Source: Chrysomallon squamiferum
Lineage: Eukaryota > Mollusca > Gastropoda > Neomphalida > Peltospiridae
DNA length: 64,000 nucleotides
Reading direction: 5' to 3'
Assembly: GCA_012295275.1 (NCBI GenBank)
Contig: CM022670.1
Coordinates: 25,065,755-25,129,754 of the forward strand
The notes beneath the pieces are model-generated. The model did no database searches. It was not told the DNA's origin and saw nothing but the letters and a program-made list of their open reading frames with translations. This document shows positions 1 to 13,328 of the stretch, in pieces (position 1 is the first letter of the stretch; every line of letters starts with the position of its first letter). A program made the translations under genes and the position numbers.

Positions 1-2301
1 TTCAGATTTTCTGGTGAGTATTTTTCTCCTTTCCAAGGGTTTGGTCCATACCGTTTCCAGAACTGTGCAGTCAGTGTCTGACAAGCACTGTCCCATCTTT
101 CACATAAAGCAATTCCTGACCGCAGAGCATCACGCACATCACCGAACTGCCCAGTCCACATATCTTCTTCAGACAACTTTCTCTGAACATAACGGCCAAG
201 AGAACCAGCTGTAATTAATTAAATGACAGAATCACTCCAGTAATGAAGTAAGAAACAGAATTTTTTTTTCGAAAGATTTATATATTGTTTTAATTATTTC
301 CTACAAAATGTTATCTGTAAAAATATAATGCTTTTATGCTTCAGTAACTAGTGACCAACTCAGTTTCTGTCCTTTTTGTAAACTAGGTTAAACAAAATTA
401 AAATGTTATAAAGTAACATTTTTTTTTTTTTTAAATTTAATTCAAATTTCATCTACTGAACTGTGATCAGTTAATATAAGTAATTTGAATTAAACAGAAA
501 AACAGTCAAATAAAATAAATGACTGATTGAAATACTGGTTTATGATTAATTTACCATAATTTATGTAATATTTAAAATAAAATTTATCTCATTATATCTG
601 TTCCTTATTTTATTGTTATTATTTTTTTCAAAACAGAACTGATAATAAATTGTGAGACAGATGTATTATTCAAACTCTAACCAATAATATCCATCAGATG
701 TCTCATGCGTTGTTCAGGATATGGTGGACTGGATTCACTCTGCTTCCACACATCATCAAGTGTGTCCTGAGTAATGTCTATTAGCTCCATGGCATCCTGA
801 AGTGCCATTGATTCCAAGCCTCCATAATCCTTTGAAATTGGCTTAAATAATTCATGGATATGTTCAGCTCTCTCTTTCATATCAGAACTCACCCCAGACT
901 TTGAAACATCATACCAGTACTGAAATTCATCTACTGGTGTCAGTATACCTGAAAAATAATTTAAACTTCAAATTAGTTATCATTTGTCTTTTTTTTAAAG
1001 ATTATATATATGTTAGGTAGTCCCATCAATACAAAATATTTTTATTTATTATTATTATTATTTTTTTTAGTTGAATACTTTTATATTTGAGATATATTAT
1101 CAATTAATATTGCTATGATACCAGTTGTTTATGGTATATATCCCTAACATTTGGCTGGTCAAAAATGTAGGCAAATTTTATACTATCTTCTGAATTATCT
1201 TTGTAAAACCAAATTACTTAACTATTCAAAACGATACTTTCAATAAATTTAAATCTGCATAATGTAGGTAGCATATAATTTTGTGTTTCCATAATAAAAT
1301 GAATTAATTTCATATTATAAACATGAAGCTTCTCATCTCTTCCATATCCATCATTGCCATGGAAAGCATGATCTTGCTTTTTCACAGCACAGCCAAGAAA
1401 TATCTTTATAAAACTAACTTACTTAACTATTCAAAGATAAGCCATCCTTTCAATAAATGTATATGTACATCCTATAACATATGATTTTGTGTTTCCATAA
1501 ATTAATTAAAATTACAGATATGAAAATATTCATACTTCCAAGATTCTCATCTCCTCCATCTCCAGCATTGCCACGGAAAGTAGGATCTTGTTTTCTCATA
1601 GCACTGCCAAGGCCTGCTTCGAGCTCACTGAGAAGACTCTGAATTCTTGGGTCAATGTTACGACCCCATTTGCCATCTTCTAACAAGAGAGGTGCATACA
1701 TTTTCTGAATGGAATGGAACAATGTACTGAGCGGAGAGTCTACCATTGAGGAGATAATGACATTTGTGTGTATGTTGTCAGGTGTTATCACTTCAGGCTT
1801 AATCTTGAAAAACACAATGGCCTGCTCTTTGTTGTCATTTGGATGTATCTGTAAAGAAAAAGGAGAAACAAAAGATAAATAGAAACCAAATACAAAACGT
1901 AATGCACAATGTAATGTGCAACTGGTCTTAAATTATATAGAATTTTCACACTGCTAGTAGAAATCAGACACACCCAAACACACACACACACACATATATA
2001 TATATATTTGACACATGAACTTTATATCATCATTATTTTACTTGTATAAAACTTTTGAACAATATTTATTAATCCTTTTTTAGGTTTACGTAATTCAGGT
2101 TTTACAAACCTTATTTACAAATTCAATCCTTTTTGCTCTTGGGTCATTTCTTCCTGCAAGAAGTAATATATTTCCATCATCCAGAAAGCTGTTCAGAGCA
2201 GAAGACTTGTCCAGTGCTTGGATGCCACCATCAGTCACAGGAAGAGAGAAGTAGTTGGCAGTCGTTGCCAAAATAAAATTCTTTCTAGAATCACCAGCCA
2301 T
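1..2301 (-). CDS. DYNC2H1: Cytoplasmic dynein 2 heavy chain 1, N-terminal part (gene continues off the left edge)
   Basis: Motor heavy chain of dynein-2, which drives retrograde intraflagellar transport in cilia. Four coding exons are visible on the minus strand: 2301-2110, 1848-1536, 948-682 and 208 to beyond base 1. Each has a GT donor and AG acceptor, and the phases join without a break (0, 1, 1). The first 326 or so residues follow the vertebrate tail domain closely: NYFSLPV near residue 17, SFLDDGN, FFKIKPEVITPDNIHTN, LLSELEAGLG, then RMRHLMDII, AGSLGRYVQRKL and the PNPWKGEKYSPENL end of exon 4. The start ATG (2301-2299, Met-Ala-Gly-Asp) sits where the family starts. The motor domain lies outside the window, so only a small fraction of a protein of about 4300 residues is seen. 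Introns (209-681, 949-1535, 1849-2109) are AT-rich filler. The gene is divergent from DCUN1D4/5. Family assignment is from recalled sequence; the exon joins are read directly. Confidence 0.95.
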
Positions 2302-4745
2302 TGCTGAGGTTTCCTATTTTCTTTTTTGGTTTTAAATCAGTCAATGAAATAGTGTTTGAGAATTGTTAACAATCCATCTGAAAAACATGTGGCATACAAT
2401 TTAATAAAATAATAACAAGACTAAATTAATGTTAACTGTTTCTGGATCAAGGGTTTGTAAAACAACAACAGAAAAAAAACATGTTAAAAACATCTTCATC
2501 TGAATGGGAAAAACATGAAATGATTGGTCTGAATTTAAAAATAAATTATCCTGAATTCTTAAAAAAAAAAAAAAGAAAAAGAAAACAAGAATAATAACAA
2601 TAATAATAATATAATAAAATATAAATAAAACAATAAACAGAAAGAACAAACAAGCCACAATTAAAAGAGAATGGAAATAAACATGAAAGAAGTTGATATA
2701 ATTCTGGATAGCTAAAAACAAAGTAGTAGTAGTAATAATAATAATAATAAATAAATAAAATAAATTAAAATAATAAAATTGTTGCTTATCAAAAAAGATT
2801 GAGATTCTTATCTAATGTGGTTATATACAAACAAAAGACATCTGTATAATCATTACTTCTTATATACCATAGTATGAAAAGTAAGCAGTTATGTTTTTAT
2901 TTAATTTGTTTTATTTAAATATTATCAAATGTGAATAAATAATTTTCTCTTGACCTTTTGTGCATGGTAATTTGCATCTCATACTAAACAACATTTTTAA
3001 ATAATCATTTTTCATAAAACAAATTCACAAATCAAACCTTTCTAATGATGATCAGTATTTGATTGCATAAGAAATAAAGATTAGCAGATACTTTATTACT
3101 GTGGTAAATAAAATTGATTGGTTTTTGTATTTGTATTTAATTTAATATATATTATATGGTAAATTACCCTACAGGTGTCAAAAATTTCATTAACAAAGTA
3201 GTATACACTTATCATAATAATGTGTGAGTGTTTAATCTCAAGTAACTGAAATACAATAAGCATTAATTACCCTGTTATCTAAAGAAATCTATGATACATG
3301 ATTACTGTAGAGCATAAATTATAATATTGGTCTGCATACAGAGTGTTGAAAAAGGTGGGGGGTTTGAAACATACTCAAAGGAAAAAAGAAAAATGTAGAA
3401 AATTCATCAGCAGAAATTATGAAGTTCAGATGAAGTTCAAATTATGAAATTATGTGGCAGTCTGACAGTTTAAAATAAAAACAACCAAAGCACATTAATG
3501 CCACACAATATTTTGTTTTAATCTTTATTTATTTATTCATGAAAATAATCCAATCCTAATAAATATTCACTCAAAAGGTAAATGTTTTGCAGTAATAATT
3601 CTGAAACTGAGAGCAACAGTCATATTTGCAGCAAACGTTTGGTGACATTAGATGAACTTATGCTTTAAAAAGAATAGAAAGAAAAGAAAGAGAAAAACGT
3701 AAATTAATTATACAACAGAATAAATTTTATCTACTGATTACTTAAAATTTCAAGTCCAAAATACTTAAAACAAAAATTAACTTTGTTGTATTATTTCTAA
3801 ACCTAAATTTAAAATTAAACTAGTAAATGTAAAAAAGTTTTAAGTAAATATAAAATATTGATATTTCAGTTTTAAAATATTAAAAAACTGCTTTTGTTTG
3901 ACACGCATATTATTCTCACTGTATAGTTTAAGAAATGTATTTAGCATACGATAAAATACATCAACGAAAATAGGTACAAAACAGATATAATCAAACTAAA
4001 TTATTGCTTCAGTTGACTAAGTGAACGCCAGATGCATTGCAAATAATCTAAAAATAAATATATCTAATACGTACCTTTCATACTACAACAGATTTGACAA
4101 GAATTTATTTTTTTAATCATTAACAGTGTCTTGAAATTAAAAAAAAGTGTACAGGCATTATTTCGAGTAAGTTGGAATGCTGCAACTACAACAACTTTAC
4201 AATGGTGGGTTTCATTGGTGTTAATATTGCAGCCAATAGCCAATTCATTGTTAACCAATCTCTAAGCTTGTAGTAAAACAACTTTGCTTCCGTTTGGTGT
4301 CTGCGTACTACACTTTCATTTCCAATGTGGCACGTTTCCAAAAATGTGAAGTTTATTATTTAAGCTCTTATTAATTAATTTACCAAGTGAGAAGGGTAAT
4401 GTATTTTTTTTCAATTGAAACAGAATTTATTGTGTTCTAAGTCCTGTTTTTATTTACTTTTGAGAACGTTTTTAAATCTTTGAATTTCGATTTGACGTTG
4501 GCGTAATTAGCAGTATCAGTAAGACTAGAGTAATCAAGTGATTTTTATGATTTTAATTTTTCGTTTTTAAATTCATTTAAATATCAATTTTGGCTTTTAT
4601 GGTTCATTTAAGAAGAAGATTTCTCTTTTGAAGAGCTAAACACTATTGTTTTGGCAAATTCTCCAATTTTTAATTGTTATTTTTTTTAACTATTATTAGA
4701 TTAACTGTGAAGGAAAAATAAATTTAAAGGTTACAAATTATAAAA
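2302..4745. other. Intergenic region between DYNC2H1 and DCUN1D4/5
   Basis: No coding sequence is supported here. The part next to DYNC2H1 (2400-4000) is AT-rich with short (AAT) runs and A/T homopolymers. The part at 4100-4500 is more complex and carries the CCAAT cluster listed separately. DYNC2H1 may have a noncoding 5' exon here, but I could not fix one. Confidence 0.6.
4214..4326. promoter_or_regulatory. CCAAT-box (NF-Y type) cluster, likely bidirectional promoter
   Basis: Five CCAAT motifs lie within 113 bases: an inverted copy (ATTGG) at 4214-4218 and direct copies at 4233-4237, 4240-4244, 4255-4259 and 4322-4326. They sit about 1.9 kb upstream of the DYNC2H1 ATG and about 1 kb upstream of the first supported DCUN1D exon. 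NF-Y sites in multiples are typical of bidirectional promoters. The motifs are seen directly; promoter function is inferred. Confidence 0.5.
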
Positions 4746-4808
4746 ATGTCTGGAGAATTATGCACACGATTACATCATAATGCCAACAGTTACAATTTCA
4801 TTTTGCAG
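4746..4808 (+). other. Possible 5' exon of DCUN1D4/5 with a short upstream ORF
   Basis: An ATG at 4746 opens 21 codons that end at a plausible donor (GCAG then GTATTTTG, 4808/4809). If spliced to the acceptor at 5353, the frame meets a TGA within three codons. This would make it a 5' untranslated exon with an upstream ORF rather than the true N-terminus. Nothing else supports it as an exon. Confidence 0.25.
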
Positions 4809-5366
4809 GTATTTTGAAAGTAGAACTGGCAGAATATATAAAATTACAAGAGTAAATTAAAAATTGTTATTAATTTGTTATTTATACATATCAGGCACAA
4901 ATATATTCTAAACATTTTTTTTTTTTTTTTAATTAATTTCACTGTTGATATTGTCCATTAACTTAGTAATGATTTTTATTTTTAAGATACCATTTATAAA
5001 TTAAAAGATAAATATATATAATTGTAAATAAATGTATTTTAATAAACTGAATGAATGTGTATAAACAGCTTCTTATCAAAGCTAATACTTGTAATTCTGA
5101 ATTAGAAATAAGGTGCATTTTTAAAAAAGAAAAATTTACTGGAATACATTTTCACTCAGAACTTGAAAAATATGAAGAATTCTGATTTACAAATCCAGAA
5201 ATACTATGAATAGATATTAATTTTGCATTTACATCAGTTTTTAAACATTTTAGTTCATTTCAAAGAAACATTTGATTACATTTCTAAACTAAATAACTGA
5301 AAATTATTTGGAATGTTTATATGATAATATATATAACTTGTTTTTTGTTTCAGAACTACTGATCTG

Positions 5367-5939
5367 ATGAAGACAGGTGTCACAGTGTTTTCATCCTGGA
5401 TAACGGAGACTGCTCAGGTAGAGCTCTGTATGCAAAATTTGATACACTGGTACGTTATTATTATTATTATTATTTTTTTAATTAATCAATATGAAAGACA
5501 TTTACAATTAAAAATTTAATACAATTATCATTTAATATGTAAACTCCTTACTTCTTTAATGTTTGGGAAAATGTAAAGTAGTTAAATGGTTATTTTCAAT
5601 AATGTAGCTGTTCATGTTATTTTAATTTATATATATATATATATATATATATTGCATGTCCTTTCTTCTTCTTTTTTTTATTAATAAATAAATTAAAATG
5701 TTTAGTTAAACTTAAAACTGTTTAAAATATATATTTTGTTTGATAGAAAGTTTAAATGTTACAGCTTCTAAAATCCTAGATTCACACAGGTGTTTGAATG
5801 AGCTGATGGCAAACCTTATTTAGTCCAACTGTTTATTAAAATAATGTTTCTGCTTTCATATATAATAGCACAAATTTAACAAGCCAAAGCATTTTTTTTC
5901 CAACAATCTTAGGATTTTGATTATGATATATATTATGTA

Positions 5940-5977
<38 letters not shown>

Positions 5978-8900
5978 CAAAAAGAAAATTTTATTATAAT
6001 GATAAATATATTTACCTGATCAGAATATATTTTAACAGTTATAATGCTGATTTTTTCATTGGTGTTATACATATATTTGTAATTATATATACATTTTTAA
6101 CCAAATACATAATTAGGACTTTTAAAAAAATAAAAACAAAAATAATAATTGAGATAACGTAAACCACAGACAGACATTTTAATCAGTTAATTTTCTGTGA
6201 TAATGATAATTGTCATTTAATTAAAATGGAAAAATTCAACAAACTAATCTAAATCTCTCCAACACTGGAGATCAATCCAACATTAAATTTAATATTTATT
6301 TTGATTATAATATTTACCACTTTTTCTTTTTATGCAGACCTTGAGTGAAGGTCATATTAATCGTTCTGGTTTTTCAACATCTTCCATATCAAGTAGTGGC
6401 AACAGTTTTTATGTCATGCCGACAAGGAAAAAAAGACGATCTCCCCCAGTTGATGAAACTTTTGGCAAAAGGCCGCGAGTAAGTCCATGGTAAGTTGAAT
6501 TTTTGATAATATTTTTTATGTTTTGAAATAATATTAATAATGGGGTTTGAAATTAAAAGGTAGAAATAGCCAAAATACTTGAAATGCATCAACAACTATG
6601 TCAGGAGCAATCATTTACACTCATAATTTTTATATCTTACCTGATTTGGTAAGATATTCAGTTTAAATGCTAAATTGGTAGTAATTTATGTAAAAAATAG
6701 TTCATTTATTTACCAGTTTAGTTTTATTTAAATCTAAGTTGCTTAGATAAACATAATTAAAACATTTTTAATTTTATTTTAATTTTATTTTAAAATAATA
6801 TACAAAACAACAGAAATGGGTATAAAAATCCATGTATTTGTTTAACAAAAGAGAGTAGACCTGTCTTCCCCCCACAACAGGGTGGTACCTTCCCCTCCCT
6901 TTGAATAACTTGATAAATTGGTAATATACTGAAAAAGATGAGCAAACAACGTTAATCTAAACATTATAATCAAAAATGGATTTATAACACAGTGATAATG
7001 GGGAAAACTAAGCTTATTTATTATTCTTTGACTCAGCTGTTATATAGTATGAATATAATAAAGGTTTAAATTTGTTGCTTCTTGTAATCCAAGACACTTA
7101 AAATTCAGTATTTGGTAACACTCATTTTATTCATTGGTTTTCAGATTCACTAACAAATAAAAATAATTGAGTTTTGCCTGTTCTTATTAATTTTTATTGC
7201 CAATGAAACTAACTAATTTAATGGTGTTATTTTATCCTTTATTTATGAAAGGATAAAATAAGACCATTAAATTAGTTAGTTTTATTGGCAATATGTATAT
7301 ATATATATATATAATCTGTCTACTAGAACTAATTTTGTGAAAATAGTTAAATCTTTTTTTCTTTTGTGTAATTTTAGAAACAGGTTGGTTTTTTTCAACT
7401 ACTTGTTTTTGCTTGAAATTATAATTACACTACTTACTGTACAGCCTGAATATAATTCCAAGAAAAAAAATAAGACCAAGAAGGTGGTTATGTTTAATTG
7501 GCAGTAAAAATTAATAATAATGTACAGATCTCAGTTGTTTTTATTCATCAATGAATCTGAAAAGCTGCCAAATACAGAATTGTCTTAATGTGGGAATATC
7601 AGTTGTTTTGGATACAGGATGTCTTGGTTATGAGATTTCTAGAATTTGTAATAATAAAAGAAAAAAATATTTAAAAAAAACAATAAAAAACAATTTTTTT
7701 TTTAGTATATTATAATCAAATAGTTTCAAGAGATTATTTTTTTTCATATGAACCTTCCCTTAAAGTTATGACAATGCTTTTTGATAAACAAGTCATGGAA
7801 ACAGAGCCGTTAATAATTCGTACAGTAGTAAAAGGGTGAAAGGTCATGGGAATGATCATCTGAGTTGTGAAGTTTTATCGTATTATCTGTTTTAATTTTA
7901 ACTGTTTTTTTTTAAATAACTCTCACCACACCCCCTCTCACAAAAAAGAATGTTACAAATATCTTTTGATTTGTTCAGTTAATAAAATTTATCATTATGC
8001 TGCCTATAAGTTAAGAAGTATAATTTCCTAACTTTATCATATCCCATCATTGTCATTAACATGTGTTTGTTCTCTGTAAGAAAAAAAAATAAAACATATA
8101 TTAAAAGTTAAAAGTTACTAAGAATAGAATATTTTAATAACTGTATTTTTAATTTATTGCTTTTGCAAGTAATTATCATATTAATTTAAAAGAAAAACTA
8201 TTAAGTTGCTGGGAAAGCAAATGAGTATTTTATTATTCCATTACACTACATTTTAATTCTAATGGTTATTAGATGTTAAATGTTTTGTCTGTTTGTTTTT
8301 ATATTATAATGATAATATGTGTTGCCATCCTTCGGTAATAACTGTTGATTAGCAGTAAGGAATCTTTTTAATTCTACACTGTCTTAGATATATAATTTGT
8401 ATGAATCTTGAAAAAGCTTTATTGAGAACTATTTGATTGATAAACAATCTTCAGTCATCCCTTTTATGCCCAAGTAAATTTTCAAAATGTTTTAAATAAC
8501 ACATTTCTTCCTTGATAATTTTTACGAAGTTTTCCATAATGAAATAATTTTCAGTATTTTTATTTCTTTCTTGATAAGTTTTATGTACATGTTGTATTAC
8601 TGGTCTATGACAGTGTTTCTTCTTGTTGAAAAATGTTGTTTGCAATAAACCTTCTTCTTGTCTTGCATGTAATTGTGACTAACTTTTTGGAGAGCTTTTG
8701 TGAAATCTAAATGTCTGAATCACATAATATTTATATAATTGTTATTAATGTCACTTTTAAAGTATTACTATATTTTATAAAGTACTGAAGTCATCAAATA
8801 GTCCACTTTATTTTAACTTTTTGATACAATCTTTTACATAAATTACGCCTTTTTACTCTTAATATTGCTGTTGTTTGTATTCAGGGGACATTACTCTTGG

Positions 8901-11900
8901 TAAACTCTTACATCCAGCTCACTATTAAAATTCTTCCAGTTTTTTTTCTTGTTTTTTTATATTTTTATATTTTTTTATAGTTATTTCATTACTATATGTA
9001 TTTTAATCTGCTTCTGTTTAATTACATTATTCGAGATTTTTATTATTTCATTGGATTAAAATTAAAATTATTTCTGTTTCTTTTCTTTATTGTTATGTAA
9101 ATTACCTAACAAAATTATGTGATGCATAATAGGTACTTAAAACCAGTAGTATTTATAATTAATAAAATAAGAATGTTTGTAATAATGGAATTAGTTTTTT
9201 TATATACTTTATATTGTTTTAAAATATGCAAATTAAAAATGGAAAAAAAAAAAATGTTCAGCCCAAAATCATATTTTAAATCAACAGTCAGAATATTTCA
9301 TATTATTACTAAATTTAAAAATGATCATTTCTAATAAATTAATATAATCCTTTTTTTTTTCTTCCCCCAAAATACAAGTACTACTGATTAATTGTAATGT
9401 TTATTTATAGGTTTTAAAATCTTTTGGGGGCTTTGAATTTACTTGTTCAAAATTTTTTAAATATTGTATCTTTTTTTTTCTTAATCTTTAATTTAATTGT
9501 TTATATATTTCAAATGGCATAATAATAATTATTATAGATTAAAAAAAAAAAGAATAAAATAATTTCAAACATGCATAATATATATGTGCACAAATATGTT
9601 ATAAAAATAATTTACAATATTCGTAATGTTGATGCTTGCAAATTATAATATTTTTGTTAACAATTTAAATCCATTGATAAGTAACCTGGAAGTTTGATAG
9701 AATCCAAACATGCTGTTTGATGGCAAAGCTAAGACATTCTGAAAATGTAGCTGCAGCTGACTGTAAATCAGTTGTCAGATAGTTTCTGTTGTTTTTCTGT
9801 ATCGCCAGTCATAATTCTGGCAAAAATAAGAGAGCTTAACATCAGTGTATCAGTATTTGAAATTCATTATTATGAAGCATCTCCTATTCTTTTCTAAGAC
9901 TGCTGCTTGGTAGAAATTTTCTCACTTTGTTTAGCACATCTCTGTCATTGGCTATATTTTTTAAAAGTAGATATAGAGTACTTGTTTATGTAAAATATAA
10001 ATAAATAGTATGTGTAACGAGCAAAGGTTTGTTTTGTTGCTGCATGTAAAAAAGTGTTTTTCTTTTTCTTTATTAAACTGTTAGCTTTTCTTTTTCTTTT
10101 TCTTTATTAAACTATTAACTTTTCTTTTTCTTTTTTGTTATTTCTTATATTTTTTAGATTTATATTCATAGAGGGCAAATCATTTTAGGGATATCCTTAT
10201 ATTTAATAACAAATTTAATAATAAGAATTACTAGTGATATCAGATCATGACTCATGAATATTAAGTAGTCTGTAGTGAGATGGTAATATACTATGAAAGA
10301 TACACACACACAAAATATGATACACATTGATGTTATTATTCTTTTACTTTTTCTTCAAACAGAAATGACTTTAAGGATGTCCATATATTTAATCCTATAA
10401 TTTAACAATATTATTAGTGATAACTGACCTCATGGCTCATGAATATTAAGTAGTCAGTAGTTGATATATTATCAAACATGTGAAAGATACAGATACAAAA
10501 AATATGTATATTCCAGTGATACATTATTATTTTGTTACTTTTTCTTGAAACAGAAATGATTTTCAAACACCATTTCTGGGATTGTTCTAGTATTCTGATA
10601 GCGAAAGACAAATTGCTGCAAGTAAATTACCAAAAAATACTTGAATAAAATATATGTATTATTTAAAATATTTGTATTTTATGATTATGTTCGAAATATA
10701 TTCTTATATACTGTTAAATTTATATATTTACTAAAGTGATATTTTTATAAATTAGGGGAAAAAAATAATAATAAATAAAAATATTAGAATTGTATTAAAG
10801 AAGTTTAAAGATACAAATAATAATTAAAAAAAACAACAACAAACAAACCAATGACAGTCATGATGCTGATAAAATAAGCTTGGGTGGCACAACCAATGAT
10901 TTTTAAAACACACAGGTACAAATCCAGACCTTCACACTAGAACACAGCAGTTTTTATTGATCCTTTGGTTCCCTATTTAAACCACCATATCTCCATTGCT
11001 AACTGTTGTCAGTTTTCCACTTTCTTTCATATATGTTATTAAAATATACATCTGCATAATATGAACAGTTTTATTCTATTAAACAACTTTTTGTGCCGAG
11101 TATATATAATTTATGAATGTATCCATGAAAATTAAGAGATTTATTTCTTTGTCACATGTCACCTTAAGCATAACATGAATGCAGGTATTGATTAATGAAG
11201 ATGCAGTCCTTCAAGTATTTTCCTGGTTTAGGACACATGAGTCATTGTACCTTTTTTTAATTTTTTTTTTTTTTTTTTTTTTATTAATATGAAACAACAT
11301 ATAAAAATTATGAATATTACATTGTTATTTTGTTCTATTTTATTATTAAAATTTGGTAGGTGTTATATTTTTAAAATTTGTTTTTAATTTTTATGATTAA
11401 TCTCGATTATAAATGAACAAATAGGTTATTTACCAAAAGAAAGAAAGAAAATAATATAAATATATATATTTTAAATGTAACTAATTAAATGAAGTAATAA
11501 AGTCAAAAATCATTATTTATTTCCCGTTTCACTCGAAATGGAATTATAATTAATTTTAGCAAACAGATTATTTTGTAATTACTTTTCTCTGGACCCATAG
11601 AAATAATAAATTAATAATTTCTTTAGTAGATGATTTCAATTATTATATTTGCTGATGTTTGAAGAAGCAGGATATTAGATTTAAATAATTTTATTTTTAA
11701 TTTCGTTTTCGATTAAATCAATAAGTGAAAATAACACAAGTAAATTCAATTTTTATTTTAAATGTTAGAGATTATATTATTTATAGAATTTGAAAAATAA
11801 AGAAAAAAAGAAGAGATAATAATAATAATAAAAGTAAGAATGTTGTACTAAGACCTTAAAAACAAGTATGATATACAAGTGTGCGCTGTCAGAATACAAC

Positions 11901-13275
11901 ACTGCTGATTCCTTGTGTAGTAATCAATATTATTCTGTTTAGCTTTCACTGATTTGGACATCAACAATTATTTTAAAACCTGTTTGTTGCTGATGTATTT
12001 ACATATTACAGAATATCTGTAGTGCACATAATTATATTATGAGTTAATTCCAATATGTGAGGATGTAAAGTAATACAATATCTAGCCGTTCCTGCTGCAT
12101 GTTCCTGCACCAGTTACTTGCAGCACATAGTGGTTGGTTAACTGCCAAATGTTGTGATACCAGAATAGTTTGGATGCATGCCCGTTCAGCTGATCAGTTC
12201 ACTTGTAAATAGCACACCATTAATCTGATGTGTCCTGTGTACAAGCAGCGTGTTTTCCAGTCTGTAACACTCACTTGTTTTTGCTTTACTGGCCTGGACT
12301 GAACTACACAATCTAACCTCACTGTACGGTATCAGTAACATCATTTGGCCCTTGGCAGTTTTGGGCCTTTATGGACTTTATGTACTGTCATTTGTAGTTC
12401 TTATTAATTCATAAGGAAATACACAAGTATAAGGCCAGCATGAGTGTACATCTTTTCACTGTATGGTGCAGAAAGGAATATTACCATCTGTTAGAGGTGT
12501 AATTGTACAGTGTGTGAATTCCCTTGCTGTATGAGGGATACAGGAATATGTGTACCAGAGCAAGTGTTTTTTAACTACTGCTGGTGTTTCTCATAATGTA
12601 CTGGTATGTATCAAAATCAGTGATCTTTTCCCAACATTATATATATAACACAGCAATGTTAAAAAAAGTGAACACAAAACTGCTTGTTGTATTAAAGTTA
12701 CTGTGTATGTATTTATATTTCTGGATGCTGAAGTCTTGTTAAACATGTTCTGATATTTTAATCTCATTATCATTGTATCAAATTTTGTTCTTTAATCAAA
12801 TTCATTTAGAATTAGCTACATTCTAATTATAATTCTCTTTTACTGTTAACTGATTGTATTGAAGGTGACATATAGTTAAAATTCCATCATTCATATGAGA
12901 TATTCATGTGGTAAATCTGTTTACTTTTGTACTGTAATTTACATACTGTATCATTAATGCCATATGTGTAAACTACATTCAGTGTCATTAATACTGTCTC
13001 AGTAAACTTCATTCTGTATCATTAATACTGTGTTTGTAAATATTTATTCAGATTTTTTAAATATTTGTTTTTATAATCCTAATTACATTTTTTATAAGTT
13101 CTTGCATAGGCCTGAAGTAAATAAATAAACATTATAACATAATTTCAGGCAGGTCATACATGCCAAATTCAGTTGTACACAGACAGCTGTTACATGCTGA
13201 ACATATTTGTAATATTTCTTGAACATACCTGTTCTGTTGACCTGATAAAACCTGTGTGTATGGTATTTGTATTTG

Positions 13276-13328
<53 letters not shown>

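Noticed and set aside
4064-4258. 64-codon minus ORF in the DYNC2H1/DCUN1D spacer
   Set aside because: It overlaps the CCAAT cluster, resembles no protein and cannot be joined in phase to DYNC2H1 exon 1, which already has the family's start codon.
5836-6162. Overlapping ORFs around (TG)n(TA)n
   Set aside because: Microsatellite-driven frames inside a DCUN1D intron.
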